Shown: piece by piece, positions 1 through 8,047 of the stretch
Position numbering within the stretch: position 1 is the stretch's first letter
Layout: each line of letters opens with the position of its first letter
NCBI GenBank assembly: GCA_029067025.1
Contig: JAIEFH010000002.1
Location: 1-22,179, forward strand
Direction of reading: 5' to 3'
Source of the DNA: Oscillospiraceae bacterium
Lineage (GTDB): Bacteria > Bacillota > Clostridia > Oscillospirales > Oscillospiraceae
Length of the DNA: 22,179 bases
The notes under the pieces: generated by a model
What the model was told of the DNA's origin: nothing
Databases searched by the model: none
Seen by the model: only the letters and a program-made list of their open reading frames with translations
Position numbers and translations under genes: made by a program

Positions 1-56
1 CCGTCAGCTAACGGGCGGGCGTTTGCCGGGGGCTGTCCTTTAACGCAACAAAGGGT

Positions 57-63
57 AAAAAAC
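57..63 (+). other. A-AAA-AAC slippery heptamer at the 5' edge of the giant frame
   Basis: Bases 57-63 read A AAA AAC in the frame that is open from base 1 of the window to 288. A -1 slip here would move ribosomes into the frame of the giant methyltransferase-helicase, which is itself open from base 12 (stop at 9-11). The same spot also fits a simple deletion or sequencing frameshift, or a lost start codon: an AAAGGG Shine-Dalgarno-like run at 50-55 has no start codon behind it in the giant frame. The heptamer is visible; frameshifting is only a hypothesis. Confidence 0.25.
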
Positions 64-152
64 CAAATCAAAACAATGGCAAAACCCCTTACAACACGGG
101 GGCGGGCTATCAAAAGCCCGCCGCCGCGTCTGTTTCCGCACCCAAACAGGAA

Positions 153-3100
153 GTGCCCCCTGCTGCCGCTTCAGAGTTGCCGCAGGAGATCCCGGAGCAA
201 CCGAAAGCCGCACCTGCTCCGCCCCAGCCGGAGACCCCCGCCGTCGATCCCGCGCCAGAGCAGTTGGGGCTGTTTGCTCCGCCGCTGACCCCGGCCCAGG
301 AACCGTCATCCCGGCCCGCATCCGTCCCCGCCCGCAACTTCCGCATCACGGACGACGACCTCGGCATCGGCGGCCCCAAGGCCAAGTACACCGCCAACGT
401 CACCGCCATCAACGTCTTGCGGCAAATGGAGGACGAGGGCCGCTGGGCCACGCCCGAGGAACAGGAGATCTTGTCCCGGTACGTGGGCTGGGGTGGCATC
501 CCGGAGGCGTTCGACCCGGACAAACCCGACTGGGCGGCGGAATATCAGGAGCTGAAGTCGCTGCTGACCGATGTGGAGTACGCGTCAGCGCGGGCCAGCA
601 CCCTAAACGCTCACTTCACCACGCCCGTGGTTATCCGGGCCGTCTACGCCGCCATTGAAGCCATGGGTTTCCGATCCGGCAACGTCCTGGAACCCGCCTG
701 CGGCGTGGGGAACTTCTTCGGCTGCCTGCCGGAATCCATGTCCGCGTCCAGGCTGTACGGCGTGGAGTTGGACGGCATCACAGGCCGCATCGCCCAGCAG
801 CTCTATCCCAAGGCCAATATCGCCGTGCGCGGCTACGAGAAAACCAGCTTCCCCCGGGACTTCTTCGACCTGGCCGTGGGCAACGTCCCCTTCGGCGATT
901 ACAAGGTCAACGACCCGGCCTATGACAAGCTGGGCTTCACCATCCACAACTATTTCTTCGCCAAGGCCCTGGATCTGCTCCGCCCCGGCGGCGTCCTGGC
1001 CTTCGTCACCAGCCGCTTCACCATGGATTCCAAGGATTCCTCAGTTCGGAAGTACCTGGCCCAGCGGGCCGACCTACTGGGGGCCATCCGTCTGCCCAAC
1101 ACGGCGTTCAAGGCCAACGCCGGGACGGACGTGGTGGCGGACATCATCTTCCTGCAAAAGAGGGAGGAGCCCGCTGTGGAGCTGCCGGACTGGGTGAGCA
1201 CCATGGAGAACCAGGACGGCTACCCCGTCAACAGCTATTTCCTGGACAATCCCGAGATGGTGCTGGGCTGTCCCGGCGTCGAAAGCACGCGCTACGGCCA
1301 CGACTACACCGTGTACCCTTCGCCCGGCGCGGATCTGGGGCAGCAGCTCCGTGAGGCCGTCGCCCGCATCCGTGGGACGTACCGGGCCGCCGAGGTCGCG
1401 GAGCTGGATGCGGAGGAAGCCGATGGGGAAACCATCCCCGCCGACCCCGCCGTAAAGAACTTCTCCTATACCGTGGTGGACGGGACCGTCTATTACCGCG
1501 AGAACAGCGTCATGGTGAAGTCCAAGCTGAATGCCACGGCCACGGCCCGCGTCAAGGGTATGGTGGAGCTGCGCGAGTGCGTGCGCCAACTCATCGACCT
1601 ACAACTGGACGAGCACGTCCCGGACAGCGCCCTCCGGCCCAAACAGGCCGAGCTGAACCAGCTCTATGACGCCTATACCAAAAAATACGGCCTGATCAGC
1701 GGCCGGGGCAACCGCCTGGCCTTCGACAAGGATTCCAGCTACTACCTGCTCTGCTCGCTTGAAATTCTGGACGACGACGGGAACATGGAGCGCAAGGCGG
1801 ACATATTCACCAAGCGTACCATCAAGCAGCACCGCTCTGTCACCCATGTGGACACGGCCTCCGAGGCCCTGGTGGTCTCCATCGGCGAGCGCGCCCGCGT
1901 GGATCTGCCCTTCATGTCCCAGCTCACGGGCAAGCCGGAGGCGGAGCTGGTCGCCGACCTCTGGGGCGTGATTTACCAAGACCCCAAGGCCGCGGACGGC
2001 CCCCTCTCCGGCTGGCAGACCGCCGACGAGTACCTGTCCGGCAACGTCCGCCGCAAGCTCCGCATCGCCCGGCAGGCGGCGGAGAAGGACCCGGCCTTCC
2101 AGGCCAACGTCGCTGCTCTGGAGGCCGTACAGCCCAAGGATCTGGAAGCCTCCGAGATCGAGGTGCGTATCGGCGCCACCTGGATCGACAAAAGCTACTA
2201 CCAGCAGTTCATGTACGAAACCTTCAACACCCCGGCCTCCCTCCGCCGCAGCGTACAGGTACAGTATTCGCCCCATACGGCGGAGTGGTTCGTCACCGAC
2301 AAGAGCGCTATCCCCTTCAACGACGTGACGGCGTACACCACCTACGGCACCAAGCGGGCCAGCGCCTACGAGATCCTGGAGGACAGCCTCAACCTCCGCG
2401 ACGTGCGCATCTACGATACGGTCAAGGACCCGGACGGCAAGGAGCGCCGCGTGCTCAACGGCAAGGAGACTACCCTGGCGGCGCAGAAGCAGCAGGCCGT
2501 CCGCGACGCGTTCCAGACCTGGATCTGGAAGGACCCGGAGCGCCGACAGGCGCTGGTGCGCCTGTACAACGACACCATGAACTGCATCCGGCCCCGGGAG
2601 TACGACGGCTCGCACATCGTGTTCTCCGGCATCAATCCGGGCATCAAGCTCCAGCCCCACCAGGTCAACGCCATCGCCCGCGTGCTGTACGGCGGCAACA
2701 CCCTCCTGGCCCACGAAGTGGGGGCCGGAAAGACGTTCGAGATGATCGCTTCCGCCATGGAGGCAAAGCGCCTGGGCCTGTGCAGCAAGTCCATCTTCGT
2801 CGTCCCCAACCACCTGACCCAGCAGACCGCCGCCGAGTTCCTGCGCCTGTACCCCGCCGCCGACATCCTCGTGACCACCAAGCGGGACTTCGAGACCCGC
2901 AGGCGTAAGAAGTTCTGCGCCCGCATCGCCACAGGCGGCTACGACGCCGTGATCATCGGTCACTCCCAGTTCGAGAAGATCCCCGTCAGCCAGGAGCGGC
3001 AGGAACGCCTTATCCAGGACCAAATCCGGGAAATCACCGAGGGCATCCGGGAAGTCAAGGACAGCGGCGGTGAGCACTTTACCGTCAAGCAGCTGGAGCG

Positions 3101-5060
3101 TACCAAGAAGGAGCTGGAGGGGCAACTGGAAAAGCTCCAGGCCGGCCACCGCAAGGACAGCGTGGTCACGTTCGAGCAGTTAGGAGTGGACATGATGTTC
3201 GTGGACGAGAGTGATCTTTACAAAAACCTGTTCCTCTACACCAAAATGCGGAATGTAGCCGGCCTTTCCACGGCCCACGCCCAGAAATCCAGCGATATGT
3301 TCGCCAAGTGCCGCTATCTGGACGAGATCACAGGCAATCGCGGCATCGTCTTCGCCACGGGGACCCCCGTGAGCAATTCCATGTCGGAGCTGTATTCCAT
3401 CCAGCGGTATCTGCAATATGACCGCCTCCAGGAGATGGGTATGGGCCACTTCGACTGCTGGGCCTCCCGGTTCGGTGAGACGGTCACGGCCCTGGAGCTG
3501 GCTCCAGAGGGCACCGGCTACCGGGCGCGTACCCGGTTCTCCAGGTTCTTCAATTTGCCTGAGCTCATGGCGATGTTCCGGGAGGTGGCAGACATCAAGA
3601 CCGCCGACCAGCTCAACCTTCCCGTCCCCGAGGCGGAGTACCATACCGTCGTGTCCCAGCCCACCGCCCACCAGCAGGCCATGGTGAAGGAGCTGTCCAA
3701 GCGCGCCGCAAAGGTGCATTCTGGCGATGTTGACGCACATGAGGACAATATGCTGCGGATCACCAGCGACGGGCGCAAGCTGGGCCTGGACCAGCGCATC
3801 ATCAACCCGGCCCTGCCCGACGACCCGGAAACCAAGGTCAACAAGTGCGTCGCCAACGTCCTGCGACACTGGCGGGACGGCGAGGCCGACAGGCTGACCC
3901 AGCTCATTTTCTGTGATATTTCCACGCCCACGTCGGCCAAGGGCGGCTTCACCATCTACGATGATCTCCGGCAGAAGCTCATTGCCGGGGGCATGGCGCC
4001 GGAACAGGTGGCGTTCATCCACGACGCCAACAGCGACGAGCAGAAGAAGGCCCTCTTTGCCAAGATCCGTTCCGGGCAGGTCCGCGTCCTGATCGGCAGT
4101 ACGGCGAAATGTGGGGCTGGAACCAATATCCAGGACCGGCTCATAGCCCTGCATGACCTGGATTGCCCCTGGCGTCCCCGCGACCTGACGCAGCGGGCCG
4201 GGCGCATTGTCCGCCGCAACAACATGAACGAGAAAGTGCATATCTACCGCTATGTGACAGAGGCAACGTTCGATGCCTACCTCTGGCAGACCATCGAGAA
4301 CAAGCAGAAGTTCATATCCCAGATCATGACCAGCAAGTCCCCGGTGCGCTCCTGCGACGACGTGGACGAGCAGGCGCTGTCCTACGCGGAAATCAAGGCT
4401 CTGTGCGCGGGCGACCCCCGCATCAAAGAGCGTATGGAGCTGGATACGGACGTGGCACGGCTCAAGATCATGCGGGCGGACCATCAGAACCAGCAGTTCC
4501 GCATGGAAGACAATTTGCTGAAATACTACCCCAAGGAGATCGCCGACACCGAGAAGGATATCGCCGCCCTGGAATCGGACCTGGAGACCATGACCCGGCA
4601 TCCCCACCCGTCGGGCGGCTTCGCGGGCATGACGGTCAACGGTACGGTCTATGCGTCCAGGACCGAGGCCGGCACCGCCCTGCTGGACGCCTGCGCGGAC
4701 ATCACGGAGAACGTCTACACCGAGATCGGCAGCTACCGGGGCTTCGTCCTGTTCGCCGCCTTCGCTGGTCTCGATCATGTCCTGGCATTGAAAAATGCTG
4801 GGACGTATCGCGTCGAACTGGGCCATGACCCGCGCGGCAACCTCACCAGGATCGACAACGCCCTTGCCGAGATCCCGGAGTGGCTGGAGCATCGGCAGGC
4901 TCAGCTTGCCAACCTGCGGCAGCAGATGGAGGCCGCCAGGGCCGAGATCGGCAAACCGTTCCCCCGGGAAGAAGAATACCAGCGCAAGTCCGCCCGGCTG
5001 ATTGAGCTGGACGCGGCGCTGAACATCGGTCCCAGGAGCGGGGAGGACGCGGCAGCGTGA
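153..5060 (+). CDS. Giant N6-adenine methyltransferase-like / SF2 (SNF2-type) helicase of a conjugative element
   Basis: About 1635 aa, probably cytoplasmic DNA processing or protection during transfer. Residues 1-60 are a Pro/Ala-rich linker. A class I methyltransferase-like region follows: motif I LEPACGVGNFFG near 179-190 and a motif IV variant NVPF at 244-247 instead of NPPF. A superfamily 2 helicase occupies roughly 830-1450: Walker A EVGAGKT 855-861, Walker B VDES 1017-1020, motif III ATGTP 1068-1072, and motif VI QRAGR 1347-1351. The C-terminus is charged and probably helical. The methyltransferase-helicase order resembles phage P1 DarB-like antirestriction proteins and is common in Clostridia ICEs; this role is inferred. 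The GTG at 153 is only nominal: it has a poor ribosome site, and the frame stays open with protein-like sequence back to about 60. The true start is unresolved, lying upstream or reached by a frameshift. Confidence 0.85.
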   Translation: MPPAAASELPQEIPEQPKAAPAPPQPETPAVDPAPEQLGLFAPPLTPAQEPSSRPASVPARNFRITDDDLGIGGPKAKYTANVTAINVLRQMEDEGRWATPEEQEILSRYVGWGGIPEAFDPDKPDWAAEYQELKSLLTDVEYASARASTLNAHFTTPVVIRAVYAAIEAMGFRSGNVLEPACGVGNFFGCLPESMSASRLYGVELDGITGRIAQQLYPKANIAVRGYEKTSFPRDFFDLAVGNVPFGDYKVNDPAYDKLGFTIHNYFFAKALDLLRPGGVLAFVTSRFTMDSKDSSVRKYLAQRADLLGAIRLPNTAFKANAGTDVVADIIFLQKREEPAVELPDWVSTMENQDGYPVNSYFLDNPEMVLGCPGVESTRYGHDYTVYPSPGADLGQQLREAVARIRGTYRAAEVAELDAEEADGETIPADPAVKNFSYTVVDGTVYYRENSVMVKSKLNATATARVKGMVELRECVRQLIDLQLDEHVPDSALRPKQAELNQLYDAYTKKYGLISGRGNRLAFDKDSSYYLLCSLEILDDDGNMERKADIFTKRTIKQHRSVTHVDTASEALVVSIGERARVDLPFMSQLTGKPEAELVADLWGVIYQDPKAADGPLSGWQTADEYLSGNVRRKLRIARQAAEKDPAFQANVAALEAVQPKDLEASEIEVRIGATWIDKSYYQQFMYETFNTPASLRRSVQVQYSPHTAEWFVTDKSAIPFNDVTAYTTYGTKRASAYEILEDSLNLRDVRIYDTVKDPDGKERRVLNGKETTLAAQKQQAVRDAFQTWIWKDPERRQALVRLYNDTMNCIRPREYDGSHIVFSGINPGIKLQPHQVNAIARVLYGGNTLLAHEVGAGKTFEMIASAMEAKRLGLCSKSIFVVPNHLTQQTAAEFLRLYPAADILVTTKRDFETRRRKKFCARIATGGYDAVIIGHSQFEKIPVSQERQERLIQDQIREITEGIREVKDSGGEHFTVKQLERTKKELEGQLEKLQAGHRKDSVVTFEQLGVDMMFVDESDLYKNLFLYTKMRNVAGLSTAHAQKSSDMFAKCRYLDEITGNRGIVFATGTPVSNSMSELYSIQRYLQYDRLQEMGMGHFDCWASRFGETVTALELAPEGTGYRARTRFSRFFNLPELMAMFREVADIKTADQLNLPVPEAEYHTVVSQPTAHQQAMVKELSKRAAKVHSGDVDAHEDNMLRITSDGRKLGLDQRIINPALPDDPETKVNKCVANVLRHWRDGEADRLTQLIFCDISTPTSAKGGFTIYDDLRQKLIAGGMAPEQVAFIHDANSDEQKKALFAKIRSGQVRVLIGSTAKCGAGTNIQDRLIALHDLDCPWRPRDLTQRAGRIVRRNNMNEKVHIYRYVTEATFDAYLWQTIENKQKFISQIMTSKSPVRSCDDVDEQALSYAEIKALCAGDPRIKERMELDTDVARLKIMRADHQNQQFRMEDNLLKYYPKEIADTEKDIAALESDLETMTRHPHPSGGFAGMTVNGTVYASRTEAGTALLDACADITENVYTEIGSYRGFVLFAAFAGLDHVLALKNAGTYRVELGHDPRGNLTRIDNALAEIPEWLEHRQAQLANLRQQMEAARAEIGKPFPREEEYQRKSARLIELDAALNIGPRSGEDAAA

Positions 5061-5068
5061 TAAGTCAG

Positions 5069-5103
5069 AGGGGGCGGTCAGGTCATTGGCCCGGCCGCCC
5101 TTT
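5069..5103 (+). terminator. Weak GC hairpin after the giant gene
   Basis: GGGCGG (5072-5077) pairs with CCGCCC (5095-5100), extended by G-U pairs and followed by TTT. It lies in the 71-nt gap before the next ribosome site. It may attenuate rather than end transcription, because the next gene runs the same way. Confidence 0.3.
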
Positions 5104-5131
5104 GGCTATACCAAACACGAGGAGGTGTGAA

Positions 5132-5584
5132 ATGAAAATCTTTTTGCTGATCCACGAACAGGACACTGACGCCGCTTGCGGCAGCGACGTGAAGCCGTTC
5201 ACCGATAAGCGGGCCGCGCTGGATGCGATGCAGAAGGGCTGGGTGAAAACGGTCTCGGCCTGGGCGTATGCTTCCAAGGAGCATGACGGTGAGGACGAGT
5301 ACGAGTGCGAGTGCCGCGGGAACACCGCCGTCATCCGCAGCGGCGGCGATGTGGAGCACTGGCGCATTGAGGAACACGATCTGGCCGTTTCCGTGTCCGT
5401 CGCGGTGGAAGTGTCTGGCGGCTTGGTGCAGTGCGTGTACGCCAAAGGCGGCGACGTTGACGCCGATGTTTTTGATCTGGACGCGTCCGATTCCACAGAC
5501 GAGGGCGAGCAGGATGAAGCCAGGGCCCGCGAGAAGGCACTGAGTGAACTTATCAACTCTCCGGGTTGGCAGTGCGTATGGTAA
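5132..5584 (+). CDS. Hypothetical acidic accessory protein (150 aa)
   Basis: I do not recognise an assigned family. The start ATG at 5132 was chosen because GGAGGTG at 5121-5127 sits 4 nt upstream; the longer frame from 5057 lacks such a site. The protein begins with a hydrophobic strand MKIFLLIH. It has a Cys/Glu-rich middle (YECECRG) and a very acidic C-terminal third (DVDADVFDLDASDSTDEGEQDE), ending in an amphipathic helix and the aromatic tail SPGWQCVW. There is no signal peptide or membrane segment. It follows the giant helicase gene and precedes the LPD28-type gene by 12 nt, so it is probably co-transcribed with the ICE maintenance genes. The acidic character could suit a DNA-mimic or antirestriction role, but nothing here proves that. 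Confidence 0.75.
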   Translation: MKIFLLIHEQDTDAACGSDVKPFTDKRAALDAMQKGWVKTVSAWAYASKEHDGEDEYECECRGNTAVIRSGGDVEHWRIEEHDLAVSVSVAVEVSGGLVQCVYAKGGDVDADVFDLDASDSTDEGEQDEARAREKALSELINSPGWQCVW

Positions 5585-5596
5585 AGGGGGATGAAC

Positions 5597-6709
5597 ATGG
5601 AAAAGATCGCCTATATCAACATTTATAACGACAGGCTTCAGGTCGCGCGCCTGTTCGGAGCCTCCATCCTGTACAGTTCCCAGCCCATTCCCCGTGAGGA
5701 CGTCCCCCAGGGCTGGTACTGCTATGATCTGCGCGGTACCGTGAAGGAGCCGGATATCCCCTATGCGCTGGTGGACAACGCACAGGACGAAAACCGTCTG
5801 GCCTCCGTCCTCTCCTATCTGCCGTTGAAGAACGGACGCTCCCGGAGCAGGTTGGTCAGGGGGATGTTCCAACTGACTGGGGAATCGGCCACGTTGGCGA
5901 AATTCTGCGAGGCTGAACGCATCCGCTGCCCCGAAACGCCGCTCCGCCATAAGCTGCGCCCCGCTTCTCCCGATGAGGCGGAGCTTTTCTTCGCCTTGCC
6001 CCCGGAAAGGGACAAGGAGCTGGGCGCCATCGGCCACGTCCGCATCGACTACGGCAGCAGCCAGCCGGCGTTTCACAGCACATGGTGGCCCAGGGGTCCC
6101 CAGGAGCTGAACACCCAGGAATTCCGGGACGAGCTGGATCAGGTCGTGAACGACCTCCGCAAGGGCGTCCTGAAAAGTCTTGGTGCCATGAACGCCTACC
6201 GCCGGAGCCACGGCGGGGCGATCCCGGGCGGCACCCGCTGCCAGAACTACGGCTACGTCCTGGAAACGGAGCGCTACATCTATCGCCTGCGGTGCAACCC
6301 CACGCTGGGCGATTACCAAGCCTACCTGTCGTGCTTCGTGAAGCAGGAGCAGAAAATGGGCCTGACGGAAAGTGGTCGCCAAAAGCTCCGGGATGCCGCC
6401 GATCCGAACGTCTCCCATACCTACGATTGGTATGTGATGGAGGGTATCAATACGCCGGAGGAAAGCTTCACCGACGGGCTGTCTCTGGAGGACGCCATCC
6501 AGCGCTACGCCGCCAGCGAACAGGCCGACAAGCGGCTGGGCGTCACCAAGGACGATATTGCCGCCGTGGATCTGCTGATCCGTCACTATGGCCGGGAATG
6601 GGTATCGGAGGACTGGACAAAGGGGGACAGCTTCTCGAAGGACACGGTAATCGCCGGGGCGGTGGTCCTTCTCCGGCAAACGCTGGAAGGAGGCGGAACG
6701 CAATGCTGA
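5597..6709 (+). CDS. LPD28-like conjugative-element protein (370 aa)
   Basis: The ATG at 5597 is preferred over the ATG at 5591, because the AGGGGG run at 5585-5590 abuts 5591 but is spaced 6 nt from 5597. The N-terminal region (motif GWYCYDLRG, near residues 40-50) matches my memory of large polyvalent-protein-associated domain 28, a module found in giant or accessory proteins of Clostridia ICEs and phages. A central segment TWWPRGPQELNT and a later segment CQNYGYVLETERYIYRLRC are also typical of ICE homologues of this length. No catalytic motif, signal peptide or membrane helix is visible. The stop overlaps the next start by 7 nt, which indicates translational coupling. The function is unknown, and the domain call comes from recall, not a search. 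Confidence 0.75.
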   Translation: MEKIAYINIYNDRLQVARLFGASILYSSQPIPREDVPQGWYCYDLRGTVKEPDIPYALVDNAQDENRLASVLSYLPLKNGRSRSRLVRGMFQLTGESATLAKFCEAERIRCPETPLRHKLRPASPDEAELFFALPPERDKELGAIGHVRIDYGSSQPAFHSTWWPRGPQELNTQEFRDELDQVVNDLRKGVLKSLGAMNAYRRSHGGAIPGGTRCQNYGYVLETERYIYRLRCNPTLGDYQAYLSCFVKQEQKMGLTESGRQKLRDAADPNVSHTYDWYVMEGINTPEESFTDGLSLEDAIQRYAASEQADKRLGVTKDDIAAVDLLIRHYGREWVSEDWTKGDSFSKDTVIAGAVVLLRQTLEGGGTQC

Positions 6710-6993
6710 CATGGGACGATAAGCCCCAGAAAGACCATCAGGGAAAGATCCTCGGCACAAGTTACACCGCAGACATCCCCCACTGGGGCAAGGCCAGAAT
6801 ACACCCGCACGTTCACCACCCCGGAGAGATGTTCCTGACCTGCCGTGGGCTGGGCATCCAGATGCACCCTTTGGGCAAGGTCGTCGCGGAGGATTCCCTT
6901 ACCCCTGCGGAGCGGGCGCTGATGAAGGCGCTGGAGCAGCATGGCATCTGGTGCCTGGAAGCGATGACCGCCATCGGCAGCCCGGACTACTGA
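6703..6993 (+). CDS. Small hypothetical protein (96 aa)
   Basis: The start ATG at 6703 overlaps the end of the preceding gene by 7 nt. It has a good GGAGG at 6689-6693 with 9-nt spacing, so the two genes are almost certainly coupled. The protein is His-rich in its first half (HWGKARIHPHVHHPGEMF) and ends in a helix with the pattern LTPAERALMKALEQHG. The His cluster could bind metal, but no known zinc motif is complete. I do not recognise a family. It is the last gene before a strong hairpin, so it probably closes this transcriptional block. Confidence 0.7.
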   Translation: MLTWDDKPQKDHQGKILGTSYTADIPHWGKARIHPHVHHPGEMFLTCRGLGIQMHPLGKVVAEDSLTPAERALMKALEQHGIWCLEAMTAIGSPDY

Positions 6994-6996
6994 CAT

Positions 6997-7023
6997 GAAA
7001 GGGACGGCGTTGCCGTCCCTTTC
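6997..7023 (+). terminator. 12-bp perfect hairpin after the LPD28 block
   Basis: GAAAGGGACGGC (6997-7008) and GCCGTCCCTTTC (7012-7023) form a perfect stem with a 3-nt loop, 4 nt after the stop of the 96-aa gene. The T-tract is inside the stem, so it would work in either direction, but it is not a textbook terminator. Confidence 0.55.
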
Positions 7024-7093
7024 GCCCCTCAGCTTTTCCGTGGTGACTTCACACTGACGTCTGTTCTGACACGAGGGAAATCACGGTGGAATA

Positions 7094-7110
7094 GGGCGGC
7101 AATGCCGCCC
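7094..7110. other. GGGCGGC/GCCGCCC hairpin
   Basis: A 7-bp perfect stem with a 3-nt loop in the 211-bp gap between the 96-aa gene and pcfK-like. No T-tract follows. It is the second of three hairpins in this gap; no promoter or ORF is convincing around it. Confidence 0.35.
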
Positions 7111-7140
7111 CGGCAGAATTACAAAGTCATGTAAAAATAC

Positions 7141-7176
7141 AAGGCGCAGTACGGCTTTTTCGTGCTGCGCCTTTTC
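7141..7176 (+). terminator. Hairpin with T-rich flank upstream of pcfK-like
   Basis: AAGGCGCAGTACG (7141-7153) pairs with CGTGCTGCGCCTT (7161-7173) through 13 positions with one G-U, around a loop containing TTTTT, followed by TTC. It lies 13 nt before the ribosome site of the next gene. It may terminate upstream transcripts or act as a leader attenuator for pcfK-pcfJ. Confidence 0.5.
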
Positions 7177-7204
7177 ACATATAAAAAAGGAGGGCTTTTA
7201 GCGC

Positions 7205-8035
7205 ATGAGCAGTTTCGCGGAACTTCAAGAGCAAGCCTACGCGGATCTTCGCCGGCCGGAACCGCCCAAGGTCCCCGCCCCGGTTTCACCGCCCGTTGAA
7301 GCAGCCGCACCGCTGGCCCCCGCGCCGGCTCCGTCACAGGCTCCGCCCCCTGCGGCGCCCGCGCCATCGGCCCACACCCCGCCGCCGCCCGAAGTGAAGC
7401 TTACCACGACGCGGAACGCCGCCCAGGACACGGACGATACCGCCGCCCGGCAGGCCCACGAAGCCGCCGAAGCCAAACGTAAGGCTGACTTTGACGCCAA
7501 GCAGGCGGAGAAGCGCGCCAAGCGGCAGGCCGAGCTTGACCGGATCAAGGCCATGAACGACGCCGAGCTGCTGGAAGCGGCCGCAGGCCGCGTTGCCGCC
7601 GACACGGAGCGCCTGACCCGCCGCAACATGAAGGAGGCCGTGGCTGAGCATATCAGCGCCAAGTGCCGGGAGGATGCCGCGTTTGCCATGCTGGTCATGG
7701 ACCCTGATAAGTCTATGGTCAACTGCTTCCAATACATCAACCGGAAGGCCCGGGAGTATGCCGAGCAGGAGATGGAGGACAATGACATCAAGCGCCAGGG
7801 CGTCTACGGCCTGGACGTGCCCGACGGCCTGTGCTATCAATGGGCCGAGGACTATTTCAACGACCCGGATGCAAAGGAGGATCACAAGGATGATGAGAAG
7901 TTCGTACCCCGGCCGTATGTGTCGGCAGTCCGTAAAACGTCCCAGGGCAAGGCAGGCAAAAAGCCGTCCGGTGCGGCGAAGCCCAAAGCTGAGAAGCCGG
8001 CGGACACCGGCATGGAACAGATCAGCCTGATGTAA
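7205..8035 (+). CDS. pcfK-like: PcfK-like family protein
   Basis: 276 aa; GGAGGG at 7189-7194 sits 10 nt before the ATG. Residues about 20-65 are an extreme Pro/Ala linker, and 75-115 an Arg/Lys/Ala-rich probable coiled coil (HEAAEAKRKADFDAKQAEKR). The conserved C-terminal half contains MKEAVAEHISAKCREDAAFA and the block YGLDVPDGLCYQWAEDYF. These are hallmarks I associate with the PcfK family named after a conjugation gene of Enterococcus pCF10. It precedes the pcfJ-like gene by 12 nt, the usual pairing in Clostridia ICEs. The molecular function is unknown in the family; a role in element transfer or maintenance is inferred from context. Confidence 0.85.
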   Translation: MSSFAELQEQAYADLRRPEPPKVPAPVSPPVEAAAPLAPAPAPSQAPPPAAPAPSAHTPPPPEVKLTTTRNAAQDTDDTAARQAHEAAEAKRKADFDAKQAEKRAKRQAELDRIKAMNDAELLEAAAGRVAADTERLTRRNMKEAVAEHISAKCREDAAFAMLVMDPDKSMVNCFQYINRKAREYAEQEMEDNDIKRQGVYGLDVPDGLCYQWAEDYFNDPDAKEDHKDDEKFVPRPYVSAVRKTSQGKAGKKPSGAAKPKAEKPADTGMEQISLM

Positions 8036-8047
8036 GGAGGGGCGGAT

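Noticed and set aside
1599..4892. Long minus-strand open frames (516 and 570 codons) opposite the giant gene
   Set aside because: High-GC antisense shadows: no ribosome sites, no domains, and the plus frame carries clear helicase and methyltransferase motifs.
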